The notes beneath the pieces are model-generated. The model was not told the DNA's origin. It searched no databases and saw nothing but the letters and a program-made list of their open reading frames with translations. A DNA stretch of 37,204 nucleotides, taken from NCBI GenBank assembly GCA_013389015.1, contig JACAEE010000042.1:1-37204 (forward strand), read 5' to 3'. Shown here one piece after another: positions 25,708 through 33,697 of this stretch. The position numbers and the translations under genes are program-made. Source of the DNA: Hydrogenophilaceae bacterium (lineage in GTDB: Bacteria > Pseudomonadota > Alphaproteobacteria > Caulobacterales > Aquidulcibacteraceae). The first letter of the stretch is position 1. Every line of letters begins with the position of its first letter.

Positions 25708-27105
25708 CTAAGCCTGCATCACCCAGCCGTCGACGCCCTTGGCGGCTTCGCGCATGGCTTCGCTCAGAGTCGGGTGAGCGTGGCAGGTGCGGGCGACATC
25801 CTCGGCGCTGGCGGCGAATTCCATCGCCACGCCCATCTCGCCGATCATCTCGCCGACGCCGACGCCGATCATATGCACGCCGACGATGCGCTTTGAGGCT
25901 TCATCCTCGATCACTTTCACGAAGCCGTCGGTCTCGTGATTGGTGCGGGCGCGGGAATTGGCGGTGAAGGGAAACTTGCCGACCTTGTAGGCGCGGCCGG
26001 CGGCCTTCAGTTCATCTTCAGTCGCGCCGATGCTGGCGACTTCGGGGGTGGTGTAGACGACGCTGGGCACGAGCGCGTGGTTCACATGGCCCCAGAGGCC
26101 GGCGATGCGCTGGGCGACGGCGATCCCCTCCTCCTCGGCCTTGTGGGCGAGCATGGGGCCATGGGTGCAATCGCCGATAGCCCACACGCCCTCGACATTG
26201 GTCTTGCCGTCCGTGGTTTCGATGAAGCCGCGCGGGTCGGTCTTCACCCCGATCGCGTCGAGGCCGAGACCGGCGGCGACGGGGCGGCGGCCGATGGCGA
26301 CGAGCACGACATCGACATCGAGCGACGACGACGCCTTCGTGGCGTCCTTGGCCGCGGGTTCAAGCGCGAGCTTCAAAGAGCCGGCCGCCTTCTCCACGCC
26401 CACGACCTTGGTGGAGAGCTCAAAGCGCATGCCCTGCTTCTTCAGGATACGGAGGAAGGCGGCGCTGATCTCAGAATCCATGCCGGGCAGGACGCGGTCG
26501 AGAAACTCGATGACCGTGACCTCCGCGCCCAGGCGGCGCCAGACAGAGCCGAGCTCAAGCCCGATCACACCCGCGCCGATGACGGCCAGGCGCTTGGGAA
26601 CCTGCTTCAGCGACAAGGCGCCGGTGGAGGAGACGATGCGCTCCTCGTCGATCTCGACGCCCGGCAGGGGCGTCGGCTCGGACCCCGTGGCGATGATGAT
26701 ATTGCGCGTTTCCAGCGTGCGGCCCGCGACCTCGACCTTGTCGGGCGACGCGATGCGGCCGCGGCCGCTCACGACCTCGACCTTGTTCTTCTTCATCAGG
26801 AACGCGACGCCCTTGGTGAGGCCGTCCACGGCCTCGTCCTTCTGCCGCATCATCTGGGGCAGATCGAGCGCGACGCCGGACACCTGGATGCCGAGCGCTT
26901 TGAACCGCGTCTGCGCGGCTTCGTAGAGATCGGAGGCGTGCAGCAGCGCCTTTGACGGGATGCAGCCGACGTTGAGGCACGTGCCGCCCAGCGCGGCGCG
27001 GCTTTCTATGATCGCGGTCTTCAAGCCGAGCTGGCCGGCGCGGATGGCGGCGTTGTAGCCGCCGGGGCCGCCGCCGATGATGACGACGTCAAATGTCTCC
27101 GCCAT
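25708..27105 (-). CDS. lpdA: Dihydrolipoyl dehydrogenase (E3)
   Basis: This FAD enzyme reoxidises dihydrolipoamide in 2-oxoacid dehydrogenase complexes. GGGPGGYNAAIRAGQLG is the FAD motif, GGTCLNVGCIPSKALLHAS has the redox disulfide Cys43-Cys48, GAGVIGLELGSVWRRLG is the NAD motif, and HAHPTLSEAMREA at the C-terminus contains the catalytic His-Glu pair. Length (465) is normal. No E1/E2 genes are in the window, so the parent complex (pyruvate or 2-oxoglutarate dehydrogenase) is probably encoded upstream or elsewhere. The 138-base gap upstream shows no clear promoter. Confidence 0.96.
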   Translation of the reverse strand: MAETFDVVIIGGGPGGYNAAIRAGQLGLKTAIIESRAALGGTCLNVGCIPSKALLHASDLYEAAQTRFKALGIQVSGVALDLPQMMRQKDEAVDGLTKGVAFLMKKNKVEVVSGRGRIASPDKVEVAGRTLETRNIIIATGSEPTPLPGVEIDEERIVSSTGALSLKQVPKRLAVIGAGVIGLELGSVWRRLGAEVTVIEFLDRVLPGMDSEISAAFLRILKKQGMRFELSTKVVGVEKAAGSLKLALEPAAKDATKASSSLDVDVVLVAIGRRPVAAGLGLDAIGVKTDPRGFIETTDGKTNVEGVWAIGDCTHGPMLAHKAEEEGIAVAQRIAGLWGHVNHALVPSVVYTTPEVASIGATEDELKAAGRAYKVGKFPFTANSRARTNHETDGFVKVIEDEASKRIVGVHMIGVGVGEMIGEMGVAMEFAASAEDVARTCHAHPTLSEAMREAAKGVDGWVMQA

Positions 27106-27243
27106 GGGGCCTTCGCCTTTCGTGAAACCAAAAGCGCGTTCTCGCGCCGCTCGCGCTTAGGTAGGCGCGCGCGCAGGCCCGCGCCATCGGCGCGGCCGCG
27201 GCGGCTATGGAAGATCAAACGGCGCCGGTCAATCGCGCAGGCT

Positions 27244-27717
27244 TCAGCCGCGGCGCGACCAGCGCTTGTCGGCGGTGTCGACGATCAGGATGAGCAAGCC
27301 GACGATCAGCAGCGCCAGGAGCGCGATCAGGGGATAGTTCGTCGTCGCCTCGACGGCCGTCTCCAGCGCCTGTTCCGGCGTGCGGACCGCGGCGGCGTCG
27401 GCGATGATGTTGTCGTCGCTCTTCACCGTGGTGAGGCCCCAGCGGACGCCGTAGCAGGCGAAGCCCAAGAGCCAAGCCCAGAAGCCCTGGGTGCGGCGGA
27501 TCAGGCGGACGCCTGAAATGAACAGAAAGATTCCCGCCGCCGCCCACAAGGCCGTCTCGATCCACGTGACGCCGGCGGCGCGCATGACGAAGGCGTCCCA
27601 GATGGCGCTGTCGAGCCCCAGTCCAAGCCGATCGGCGGCCACGCCCGTGGCCGCGCCAAGGAACAATAGGCAATAGCCGAAGAGCACCAGGGCGAGCGGC
27701 CAACGCAGGATGAACAT
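27244..27717 (-). CDS. Small integral membrane protein, unknown
   Basis: The 157-residue protein has about four helices: WPLALVLFGYCLLFLGAATG, an ETALWAAAGIFLFISGVRLI segment, GFWAWLLGFACYGVRWGL and a C-terminal LIALLALLIVGLLILIVDT. A soluble acidic stretch (about residues 100-128) precedes the last helix. It ends in KRWSRRG, consistent with positive-inside orientation. No family is recognised. It lies between lpdA and fabA and is divergent from fabA. Confidence 0.75.
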   Translation of the reverse strand: MFILRWPLALVLFGYCLLFLGAATGVAADRLGLGLDSAIWDAFVMRAAGVTWIETALWAAAGIFLFISGVRLIRRTQGFWAWLLGFACYGVRWGLTTVKSDDNIIADAAAVRTPEQALETAVEATTNYPLIALLALLIVGLLILIVDTADKRWSRRG

Positions 27718-27887
27718 CTCCCCTCCCGATCATCGTGCCTTGCGAACCGCTTCCCCAGCGGCTGCGACAGGGTAGGACGGACGGGCCGCGCTGTCACGGC
27801 GCGGCTGGCGCGCGCGGCGTTTTCACCCGCCAGGAGAAGTCCGCGCCCCGGCTTGTAACGGCCGCCAAGCGCGTGTAGCGCACGCCG

Positions 27888-28430
27888 ATGAGCACCAAGA
27901 CAGCGCGCCCCTCGGCGTTCGGCTATGACGACCTCATCCAGTGCGGCAAAGGCGCGATGTTCGGTTCCGGCAACGCGCAGCTGCCCTTGCCGCCGATGCT
28001 GATGTTCGACCGCATCACGACCATCACCGCCGACGCCGGCGCCTTCGGCAAGGGCCGGATCGAGGCGGAGTTCGACATCCGCGCCGATCGCTGGTTCTTC
28101 GACTGCCACTTCATCGGCGATCCGGTGATGCCGGGCTGTCTTGGGCTCGACGCGCTGTGGCAATTGATCGGCTTCTTCCTGGCCTGGAACGACGGCAAGG
28201 GGCGCGGCCGGGCGCTCGGCGTCGGCGAACTCGCTTTCCGGGGCCAAATCACGCCGGACACCAAGCTTGTTCGTTACGAAATTGACATGAAGCGCGTCAT
28301 TCTGCGCAAACTGGTGCTGGGAATCGGCGATGGAATTGTGCTGGCTGACGGCAAACCCATCTATTCAGCCAAGGATCTCAAGGTCGGGCTGTTCACCAGC
28401 GACCAGATGGCGGCGGGCCTCGGCGGCTAG
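27888..28430 (+). CDS. fabA: 3-hydroxydecanoyl-ACP dehydratase/isomerase FabA
   Basis: FabA dehydrates 3-hydroxydecanoyl-ACP and isomerises trans-2 to cis-3-decenoyl-ACP, the branch point of unsaturated fatty acid synthesis. The active-site segment [20 protein letters not shown] contains His74 and Asp88, matching the E. coli pair, and distinguishes FabA from Fab[13 protein letters not shown] is also typical. Length is 180, slightly longer than E. coli FabA. fabB follows after 61 bases, the standard fabA-fabB pair. The 170 bases upstream (shared with the divergent membrane protein gene) show no operator I can name. Confidence 0.97.
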   Translation: MSTKTARPSAFGYDDLIQCGKGAMFGSGNAQLPLPPMLMFDRITTITADAGAFGKGRIEAEFDIRADRWFFDCHFIGDPVMPGCLGLDALWQLIGFFLAWNDGKGRGRALGVGELAFRGQITPDTKLVRYEIDMKRVILRKLVLGIGDGIVLADGKPIYSAKDLKVGLFTSDQMAAGLGG

Positions 28431-28491
28431 GGCCGTCGGATCAAACGAACAACAACACGAACAATAACAGGGCAAGATCAGGGAGAGGCAC

Positions 28492-29706
28492 ATGCGTCGC
28501 GTCGTCGTCACCGGAATGGGGATCGTCTCCTCGATCGGCAACAACATCCAGGAAGTGCTCGCAAGCCTGCGCGACGCGAAGTCCGGCATCAAGCGGGCGA
28601 TCGAATATGTGGAGAAGGGCTTCCGCTGCCAGGTCCACGGGGCGCCGCAGATCGATCCCGCGCAGGTCGTCGACAAACGCGTGATGCGGTTCATGGGCGA
28701 CGGTTCGGGCTGGAACTATATCGCGATGGATGAAGCCATCCGCGACGCCGGGCTTGAGAAGACCGACATCTCCAATGACCGCACCGGCCTCATCATGGGA
28801 TCGGGCGGGCCGTCGACGCGCGCCATCGTCGCGGCTGCGGATGTCACGCGCGAGAAGGGCCCGCGCCGGGTGGGACCGTTCGTCGTGCCCAAGGCGATGA
28901 GCTCCACCGCGAGCGCGACGCTGGCCACGCCGTTCGAGATCAAGGGCGTGAATTATTCGATCAGCTCGGCCTGCGCGACGAGCGCGCATTGCATCGGCAA
29001 CGCCTATGAGATGATCCAGTGGGGCAAACAGGACGTGATGTTCGCCGGCGGCAGCGAGGAGCTCGACTGGACGCTCTCGGTGCTGTTCGACGCAATGGGC
29101 GCGATGAGCAGCAATTACAACGACACGCCCGAGCGCGCCTCGCGCGCGTTCGACGCCAAGCGCGACGGGTTCGTGATCGCCGGCGGCGCGGGCGTGCTGG
29201 TGCTTGAAGAATACGAGCGTGCGAAGGCGCGCGGGGCCAAGATCTACGCCGAACTCGCGGGCTATGGAGCGACCAGCGACGGCGTCGACATGGTGCAGCC
29301 CTCCGGCGAAGGCGCGGCGCGCTGCATGCAGATGGCGATGAAGACGCTCGACCGGCCGGTGGACTATCTCAATCCGCACGCGACCTCCACGCCGATCGGC
29401 GATCTCAAGGAAATGGAGGCGGTACGCAACGTGTTCGGCGACGACGTGCCGCTGATTTCGGCCACCAAGAGCCTGACGGGCCACTCGCTCGGCGCAGCCG
29501 GCGTGCATGAGGCGATCTACACGCTGCTGATGATGAACGAAGGCTTCGTGTGCGAGAGCGCCCATATCGACGAGCTCGATCCGGCCTTCGAGGGCCTGCC
29601 GATCGTACGCGAGCGGCGCAATAGCGAGATCAATTGCGCGCTGTCGAATTCGTTCGGCTTCGGCGGCACCAATGCGACGCTGGCGTTCACGAAGGTCGCG
29701 GCGTAG
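28492..29706 (+). CDS. fabB: 3-oxoacyl-ACP synthase I (FabB)
   Basis: FabB elongates cis-3-decenoyl-ACP and so commits carbon to unsaturated fatty acids. The Cys-His-His triad is complete: Cys161 in [12 protein letters not shown], His296 in [11 protein letters not shown] and His331 in [12 protein letters not shown]. Length is 404. A GGGAGAG ribosome site precedes the ATG; the leader between fabA and fabB is a striking AAC/CAA-rich unstructured stretch (28445-28470) that may aid translation. A diiron protein gene follows after 79 bases on the same strand. Confidence 0.97.
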   Translation: MRRVVVTGMGIVSSIGNNIQEVLASLRDAKSGIKRAIEYVEKGFRCQVHGAPQIDPAQVVDKRVMRFMGDGSGWNYIAMDEAIRDAGLEKTDISNDRTGLIMGSGGPSTRAIVAAADVTREKGPRRVGPFVVPKAMSSTASATLATPFEIKGVNYSISSACATSAHCIGNAYEMIQWGKQDVMFAGGSEELDWTLSVLFDAMGAMSSNYNDTPERASRAFDAKRDGFVIAGGAGVLVLEEYERAKARGAKIYAELAGYGATSDGVDMVQPSGEGAARCMQMAMKTLDRPVDYLNPHATSTPIGDLKEMEAVRNVFGDDVPLISATKSLTGHSLGAAGVHEAIYTLLMMNEGFVCESAHIDELDPAFEGLPIVRERRNSEINCALSNSFGFGGTNATLAFTKVAA

Positions 29707-29785
29707 CGCCCCGGGCGCGAGCCTGCCTCTACGGATAGTTGACGCTGAGCGCCCCGCGCGCGACCCTCCCCCGCGGAGGCACGCG

Positions 29786-30898
29786 ATGTCGAACATCACC
29801 AAGGACGCGATGTATGACGCGGTGGCGCCGGACGATTTCGCCGCCATGCTCGACGGCGATCGCCACCTCAACCGCTCGACCGCGTTCGACCGGATCATCT
29901 CGGCCACGCACGATCATTTCTGGGACCCGCTCAACCCCAAGTACATCGATTTCAGCGCGCCCTTCGACCTCGAGAATGAGCCGCTGGTGCCGGAGGAGAC
30001 CATCATCCCGCTGAAGACCCATTATGTCTCCGGGCATCTCAAGGATCCGAAGGAGCGGGTGCGATTCATCAACGAGATGACGCTGTGGAACTTCTCCTCG
30101 ATCCTCCACGGCGAGCAGGGCGCGCTCAACCTCTCGGCCTCGCTCTGCCATGTGCTGCGGGACGCGGGCGCGCAGGAATACGCCGCCAACCAGACCCGCG
30201 AGGAAGCGCGCCACGTGACGGCGTTCTCGAAATACATCCAGGCGCGCTGGGGGCGGCCCAAGCCGTGCGGCGACGTGCTGAAGAACCTGCTCGTCGAGAT
30301 CGTGGCCGCGCCGGAGGTCTACAAGAAGATCGTCGGCATGCAGATGATCGTGGAGGGGCTGGCGATGGGCTCGTTCGCGCTGCAGTACCGGGTGAACCGG
30401 GATCCGGTGGCGACGAAGCTCTTCCAGCTGGTGATGACCGACGAGGCCTTCCATCACAAGTTCGGAAAGATCTGGGCGGACCGCACCGTCCCGAAGCTCT
30501 CGCAGAGCGAGCGCAATATCGTTGAGGACTGGGCCGCGCATTGCGTGCAGGCGCTCTTGTTCAACCAGGCTTCGCCGCAGCAGCAGCATGAGATGTTCGA
30601 CAGCTTCGGGCTCGATCCCGAGCGCGTGACGGCGGAACTCAAGCTGATCGCGACGGAAGCGCGGATGCGGCGCTCGATGAGCCGGGAGACCAGCATTTTC
30701 CGGGCATTGGTGAAGACGCTGTTCAATGCCGGGCTGATCACCGAGCGGACGCGCGCATTCTACGCCACCTATGTCGACCTCGACGAATTGCGCAGCGAAG
30801 GCGAGCGTACCGTCGGCGACGACATCGCCGCCGACGGCATCGCTTATCTGCGCGAAATCAACTTCCAGAACCGCGCGGACGCCATCGCCGCGCAATAG
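29786..30898 (+). CDS. Ferritin-like diiron carboxylate protein in the fab cluster
   Basis: The 370-residue, mostly helical protein has a full set of diiron ligands in family spacing: Glu110 (LHGEQG), Glu140-x-x-His143 (TREEARHVTAF), Glu190 (IVEGLAM) and Glu220-x-x-His223 (TDEAFHHKFG). This is the E-(29)-ExxH, E-(29)-ExxH layout of the ferritin/R2-like superfamily, which includes ribonucleotide reductase R2, acyl-ACP desaturases and N- or C-oxygenases. I do not recognise the subfamily. No membrane helix or signal is present. GGAGG lies 6 bases before the ATG at 29786. Location between fabB and fabI hints at an oxidation or desaturation of an acyl chain, which is inference. Confidence 0.82.
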   Translation: MSNITKDAMYDAVAPDDFAAMLDGDRHLNRSTAFDRIISATHDHFWDPLNPKYIDFSAPFDLENEPLVPEETIIPLKTHYVSGHLKDPKERVRFINEMTLWNFSSILHGEQGALNLSASLCHVLRDAGAQEYAANQTREEARHVTAFSKYIQARWGRPKPCGDVLKNLLVEIVAAPEVYKKIVGMQMIVEGLAMGSFALQYRVNRDPVATKLFQLVMTDEAFHHKFGKIWADRTVPKLSQSERNIVEDWAAHCVQALLFNQASPQQQHEMFDSFGLDPERVTAELKLIATEARMRRSMSRETSIFRALVKTLFNAGLITERTRAFYATYVDLDELRSEGERTVGDDIAADGIAYLREINFQNRADAIAAQ

Positions 30899-30901
30899 GC
30901 G

Positions 30902-31189
30902 TCACGACCAGACCGGATCGGCCAGGTTCTCGCGGAAGGCGAACCGCTTCAGATGTTCGAAGACGACGCCGCTCAAGCCGGCGGCGACGTTCGCGTCCGC
31001 GGATTCCACGGCAAGGGTCAACGCGTCGGGCGCAGCCTGCATGGTGCACACGCCGCGGCCTTCGCCGAAGTCGACGCGCCCCTCTTGGGGCGTGAAGGAC
31101 ACGGCGAGGCGATGACTCCAATGCTTGCACAATTGCTGCAGATAGCGGGACGCGTGCGCGGTCGCGATGCGGGTTTCGAGGCGCGGCAT
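30902..31189 (-). CDS. DUF2218 domain protein
   Basis: This small cytosolic protein of 95 residues matches the DUF2218 layout: ETRIATAHASRYLQQLCKHW, VSFTPQEGRVDFGEGRGVCTM, LTLAVESADA and VVFEHLKRFAFRE. The family is uncharacterised and is often found beside siderophore-interacting ferric reductases and YqjI-like regulators. Here its ATG overlaps the stop of the PadR gene (TGATG), so the two are translationally coupled. No reductase gene is present next to it. The stop is 3 bases from the convergent diiron gene's stop. Confidence 0.85.
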   Translation of the reverse strand: MPRLETRIATAHASRYLQQLCKHWSHRLAVSFTPQEGRVDFGEGRGVCTMQAAPDALTLAVESADANVAAGLSGVVFEHLKRFAFRENLADPVWS

Positions 31190-31749
31190 CAGCGCTTCTC
31201 CGCGACCGCGGCGGCGGCGTCGATCGCTGCGGCGATCTCGGCGGCGCGCTCTTCGGTGATCTCGCCGCGCTCGAGACGCAGGCGCAGCGCCAGGCGCAGA
31301 TTCTCCATCGCGCGCACGATCTGCGGCGGCGGGCCGCCGGCGTAGCGCTCGCGGGCGAAATCCATCCGCTTCATTGTGGCGGCGACGGCGTCGGCGTTCT
31401 CATCGAGGAAGGCGCGGCCCTCCGGGGTGAGCGCGTAGAGCTTCTTGGCCCCCTCCTCCGCCTGCAGCGCAACGTAGCCCTGTTCCTCCAGCATCTGGAG
31501 GGTCGGATAGACGACGCCGGGGCTGGGCGCATAGGCGCCGCCGAGCTGATCGCCGACAGCCTTGATGATGTCGTAGCCGTGGCGGGGCTTCTCGGCGATC
31601 AAGGTGAGGATGACGAAGCGCAGGTCGCCCTGATCGAGGATGCGGCGCCCGCCGCGGCCCCAGCCGCGGCCGTGGCGGCCGCCATAGCCGCGGTGATGGG
31701 TGAAGCGGTGGGCGCGGCGGCCGCAGCCGTCTTCGTGGCCGGGATGCAT
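31189..31749 (-). CDS. PadR-family regulator with His-rich metal-binding N-terminus (YqjI-like)
   Basis: The protein starts with a His/Gly/Arg-rich stretch (HPGHEDGCGRRAHRFTHHRG) of about 38 residues that resembles the nickel-binding tail of E. coli YqjI. A PadR winged helix follows: FVILTLIAEKPRHGYDIIKA, SPGVVYPTLQMLEEQGYVAL and KKLYALTPEGRAFLDEN. The C-terminal helix ENLRLALRLRLERGEIT is the dimerisation region. The start is set at ATG 31749 because GGAG lies 7-10 bases ahead and the promoter would place the transcript start near 31776; Met codons at 31776 and 31761 are in frame upstream. Such regulators repress iron-reductase genes and release DNA when metal binds. It probably represses its own operon. 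Confidence 0.85.
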   Translation of the reverse strand: MHPGHEDGCGRRAHRFTHHRGYGGRHGRGWGRGGRRILDQGDLRFVILTLIAEKPRHGYDIIKAVGDQLGGAYAPSPGVVYPTLQMLEEQGYVALQAEEGAKKLYALTPEGRAFLDENADAVAATMKRMDFARERYAGGPPPQIVRAMENLRLALRLRLERGEITEERAAEIAAAIDAAAAVAEKR

Positions 31750-31766
31750 GGAGTTCTCCATTCTGT

Positions 31767-31810
31767 GTTTAGACATAGCGTTTAGATATATCGCTATCGG
31801 CTCTTGTCAA
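31767..31810 (-). promoter_or_regulatory. Promoter and candidate operators of the PadR-DUF2218 operon
   Basis: On the minus strand TTGACA lies at 31810-31805 and TATCTA at 31788-31783 (16-base spacer). On the plus strand an 11-base direct repeat GTTTAGAcATA / GTTTAGAtATA (31767-31777 and 31780-31790) has a 13-base period, and a dyad ATAGCG (31775-31780) / CGCTAT (31792-31797) overlaps it. Both cover the -10, fitting repression by the PadR protein. Confidence 0.6.
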
Positions 31811-31903
31811 GCCTGCCGGCGGCCATGCCGCCGGCCTTGACCGCGCGGACCGGGCGCGGCCAAGTGCCCGGCAATTTTCCAACCCAATCGAATGGAGGCG
31901 CGC

Positions 31904-32719
31904 GTGGCCGAGGAATGGAAGCTGCCCACGGGCGAGCTGATGAAGGGCAAGCGCGGGCTCATCATGGGCGTCGCCAACGATCATTCGATCGCGTGGGGCA
32001 TCGCCAAGCAGCTGGCGCTGCAGGGAGCGGAGCTCGCCTTCACCTATCAGGGCGAGGCGCTGGAGCGGCGCGTGCGGCCGCTGGCGGAGAGCGTCGGCGC
32101 CACGCTGATGATCCCGGCCGACGTGACCGACGATGCTTCGATGGATAGGGCGTTCGCGGCGATCAAGAACGCCTGGGGGAGCATGGACTTTCTCGTCCAC
32201 GCCATCGCGTTCGCGGACAAGAGCGCGCTCAAGGGCTCGTTCGTGGAGAACACGACGCGCGAGATTTTCCGCGGCGCCATGGACATCTCGGCCTATTCGT
32301 TCGTCGACGCGGCGCGGCGCGCGGCGGCGCTGATGCCGAACGGCGGGGCGATGATCACGCTGACCTATCAGGGCAGCGAGCGCGTGGTTCCGAACTACAA
32401 CATGATGGGCGTGGCGAAGGCGGCGCTCGAAGCCGCCACGCGCTATATCGCGCGCGATCTGGGGCCCAAGGGCATCCGTGTGAACGCGGTCTCGCCCGGG
32501 CCGATGCGGACGCTGGCGATGGCGGGCATTTCCGGCGGCAAACAGCTGATGAGCGCGGCGCGCGACTGGAGCCTGCTCAAAGAAGACACGAGCATGGAAG
32601 GCGTGGCCGGCTGCGCGCTCTGGCTTTTGTCCGATCTCGGACGATCGGTCGCCGGGGAATGCATCCATGTGGACGGCGGCTTCCACGTGGTGGGCGTGCC
32701 GGAGGGCGTGGAGGCTTGA
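31904..32719 (+). CDS. fabI: Enoyl-ACP reductase FabI
   Basis: FabI performs the last reduction in each round of fatty acid elongation with NADH. KRGLIMGVANDHSIAWGIAK is the SDR-type cofactor segment, DFLVHAIAFADKSALKG is characteristic of FabI, and Tyr155 / Tyr165-x6-Lys172 (TYQGSER, PNYNMMGVAKAALEA) match E. coli Tyr146/Tyr156/Lys163. PGPMRTLAMAGISGG is the substrate loop. The GTG at 31904 is preferred: GGAGG ends 5 bases upstream and gives MAEEWKLPTGELMKGKRG. An ATG at 31892 overlaps that ribosome site. Length is then 271. The gene is divergent from PadR and completes the fab set with fabA and fabB. Confidence 0.95.
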   Translation: MAEEWKLPTGELMKGKRGLIMGVANDHSIAWGIAKQLALQGAELAFTYQGEALERRVRPLAESVGATLMIPADVTDDASMDRAFAAIKNAWGSMDFLVHAIAFADKSALKGSFVENTTREIFRGAMDISAYSFVDAARRAAALMPNGGAMITLTYQGSERVVPNYNMMGVAKAALEAATRYIARDLGPKGIRVNAVSPGPMRTLAMAGISGGKQLMSAARDWSLLKEDTSMEGVAGCALWLLSDLGRSVAGECIHVDGGFHVVGVPEGVEA

Positions 32720-32739
32720 GCGTCGTATGAGCGGTAAGG

Positions 32740-32931
32740 CTGGCGCGCAACGAGCGGCGCAAGGCGTGCGCCGCAACGCTAAACGCAGTCGCCGTCGCCA
32801 CGCTGCTCGCCACCGCGGCGCAACCGCTTTTTGGGGTCGGCGTCGACGGGGCGACAATTTTGCTCGGCCTTGCTATATTTGGCGGAACGCAAGGCGCATT
32901 ACACGCCGTGCTCAGGAGCCTGGAGGACTAG
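32740..32931 (+). CDS. Small two-helix membrane protein with CTG start or frameshift
   Basis: In this frame the DNA encodes ARNERRKACAATLNAVAVATL, then LATAAQPLFGVGVDGATILLGLAIF and an end GALHAVLRSLED: a basic start and two hydrophobic helices, about 63 residues, with family-like periodicity. The only start-like codon in frame is CTG at 32740, without a good ribosome site. An ATG at 32727 in another frame would join perfectly (MSGK-LARNERRK) if one base near 32737-32740 were removed. Either the start is non-canonical, or the gene is frameshifted (real or a sequence error). The 30-residue gene that follows starts one base after its stop. Confidence 0.5.
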   Translation: MARNERRKACAATLNAVAVATLLATAAQPLFGVGVDGATILLGLAIFGGTQGALHAVLRSLED

Positions 32932-32932
32932 C

Positions 32933-33025
32933 GTGGACCCCCTTGTGCAGTCGCTGCTGACCGTGCCGGCTGGGCTCGCCGTGTTTGGTGTCGGGGCGCT
33001 CGTCGCGAAGCGGCTCGGCTTGTGA
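32933..33025 (+). CDS. 30-residue single-helix membrane peptide
   Basis: GTG at 32933 is preceded by GGAGGACTAGC, a strong and well-spaced ribosome site lying in the 3' end of the preceding small gene. The product starts MDPLVQSLLTVP and runs as one hydrophobic helix (AGLAVFGVGALVA) ending KRLGL, so the C-terminus is probably cytosolic. It begins one base after the stop of the 32740-32931 gene, which suggests translational coupling and a two-subunit small membrane assembly. No known family is named here. Confidence 0.55.
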   Translation: MDPLVQSLLTVPAGLAVFGVGALVAKRLGL

Positions 33026-33029
33026 ACCG

Positions 33030-33650
33030 TTGAGCGCCAGCAATCAGGGATACGCTGAAGAGGCGCCGGCGCTGCTGAAGCGGTATGAGGAGATTGCGTT
33101 CGAGGAGGCGCATGGCGGCGTTCTCGATCGCATCCCACGCGGCCCTCTGCGTGTGCTCGAGATCGGCGCAGGATCAGGGCGCGACGCGGCCTGGTTCGCG
33201 GCGCGGGGCGATGTCGTGCTGGCGGTGGAGCCGACGCGGGAAATGCGCGAGGGCGGACGGCAACTGCACCCCTCCCCGGCGATCGAATGGCTCGACGACG
33301 GACTGCCGGCCTTGGCGAAGGTGCGCGCGCGTGGGGAGCGGTTCGATCTGATCTGGATTTCGGCGATGTGGATGCATCTCGATGCGGACGAGCGCGGTGC
33401 GGGGATGGCGACGCTCGCCGCGCTGCTCGCAGCGCCGGGCGCGGTGATGATGTCGCTGCGCCACGGGCCGGTTCCGGAGGGGCGGCGGATGTTCGCGGTG
33501 ACGGGTGAGGAGACGATTGCGCTGGCCGCGCGCCATCGCCTCTCCTGCACGCTGAGCGAGACGCGCGACTCGCCGCGCGCGCCCGGCGTCGCCTGGACAG
33601 CGCTCTGGTTCGTTCGTTCCGAGAATCGGGGCGGCCAAGACGAGGGCTGA
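33030..33650 (+). CDS. Class I SAM-dependent methyltransferase
   Basis: The 206-residue protein has a Rossmann methyltransferase core: motif I VLEIGAGSGRDAAWFAARG (about residues 43-61), acidic strand VVLAVEPTREM, and motif IV-like FDLIWISAMWMHLD. The C-terminus VAWTALWFVR closes the sheet. The methyl acceptor is unknown. There is no in-frame ATG near the beginning; TTG at 33030 gives a plausible N-terminus (SASNQGYAEEAPALLKRYEE), 4 bases after the small peptide stop; GTG at 32988 is an alternative. It ends exactly where the ECF41-type promoter begins. Confidence 0.8.
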   Translation: MSASNQGYAEEAPALLKRYEEIAFEEAHGGVLDRIPRGPLRVLEIGAGSGRDAAWFAARGDVVLAVEPTREMREGGRQLHPSPAIEWLDDGLPALAKVRARGERFDLIWISAMWMHLDADERGAGMATLAALLAAPGAVMMSLRHGPVPEGRRMFAVTGEETIALAARHRLSCTLSETRDSPRAPGVAWTALWFVRSENRGGQDEG

Positions 33651-33677
33651 CGTCACAAGCGCGGCCCTCCCCTCGTC
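33651..33677 (+). promoter_or_regulatory. ECF41-type promoter
   Basis: CGTCACA (33651-33657) and CGTC (33674-33677) are 16 bases apart. The published ECF41 consensus is TGTCACA at -35 and CGTC at -10, so only the first base differs. It starts directly after the methyltransferase stop and ends 20 bases before the first gene of the operon that encodes the ECF41 factor, fitting autoregulation. Confidence 0.75.
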
Positions 33678-33697
33678 TTGGGCGCAGGAGGCGCGTG

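Noticed and set aside
28441-29907. Long open frame antisense to fabB (about 488 codons)
   Set aside because: It mirrors a certain gene; its His/Arg/Ala-rich translation shows no family motif and arises from the high GC third-position bias.
32667-32960. Arg-rich 97-codon frame downstream of fabI
   Set aside because: It starts inside fabI and its Arg/Cys-rich translation is unlike a protein; the overlapping frame from 32740 encodes a convincing membrane protein instead.
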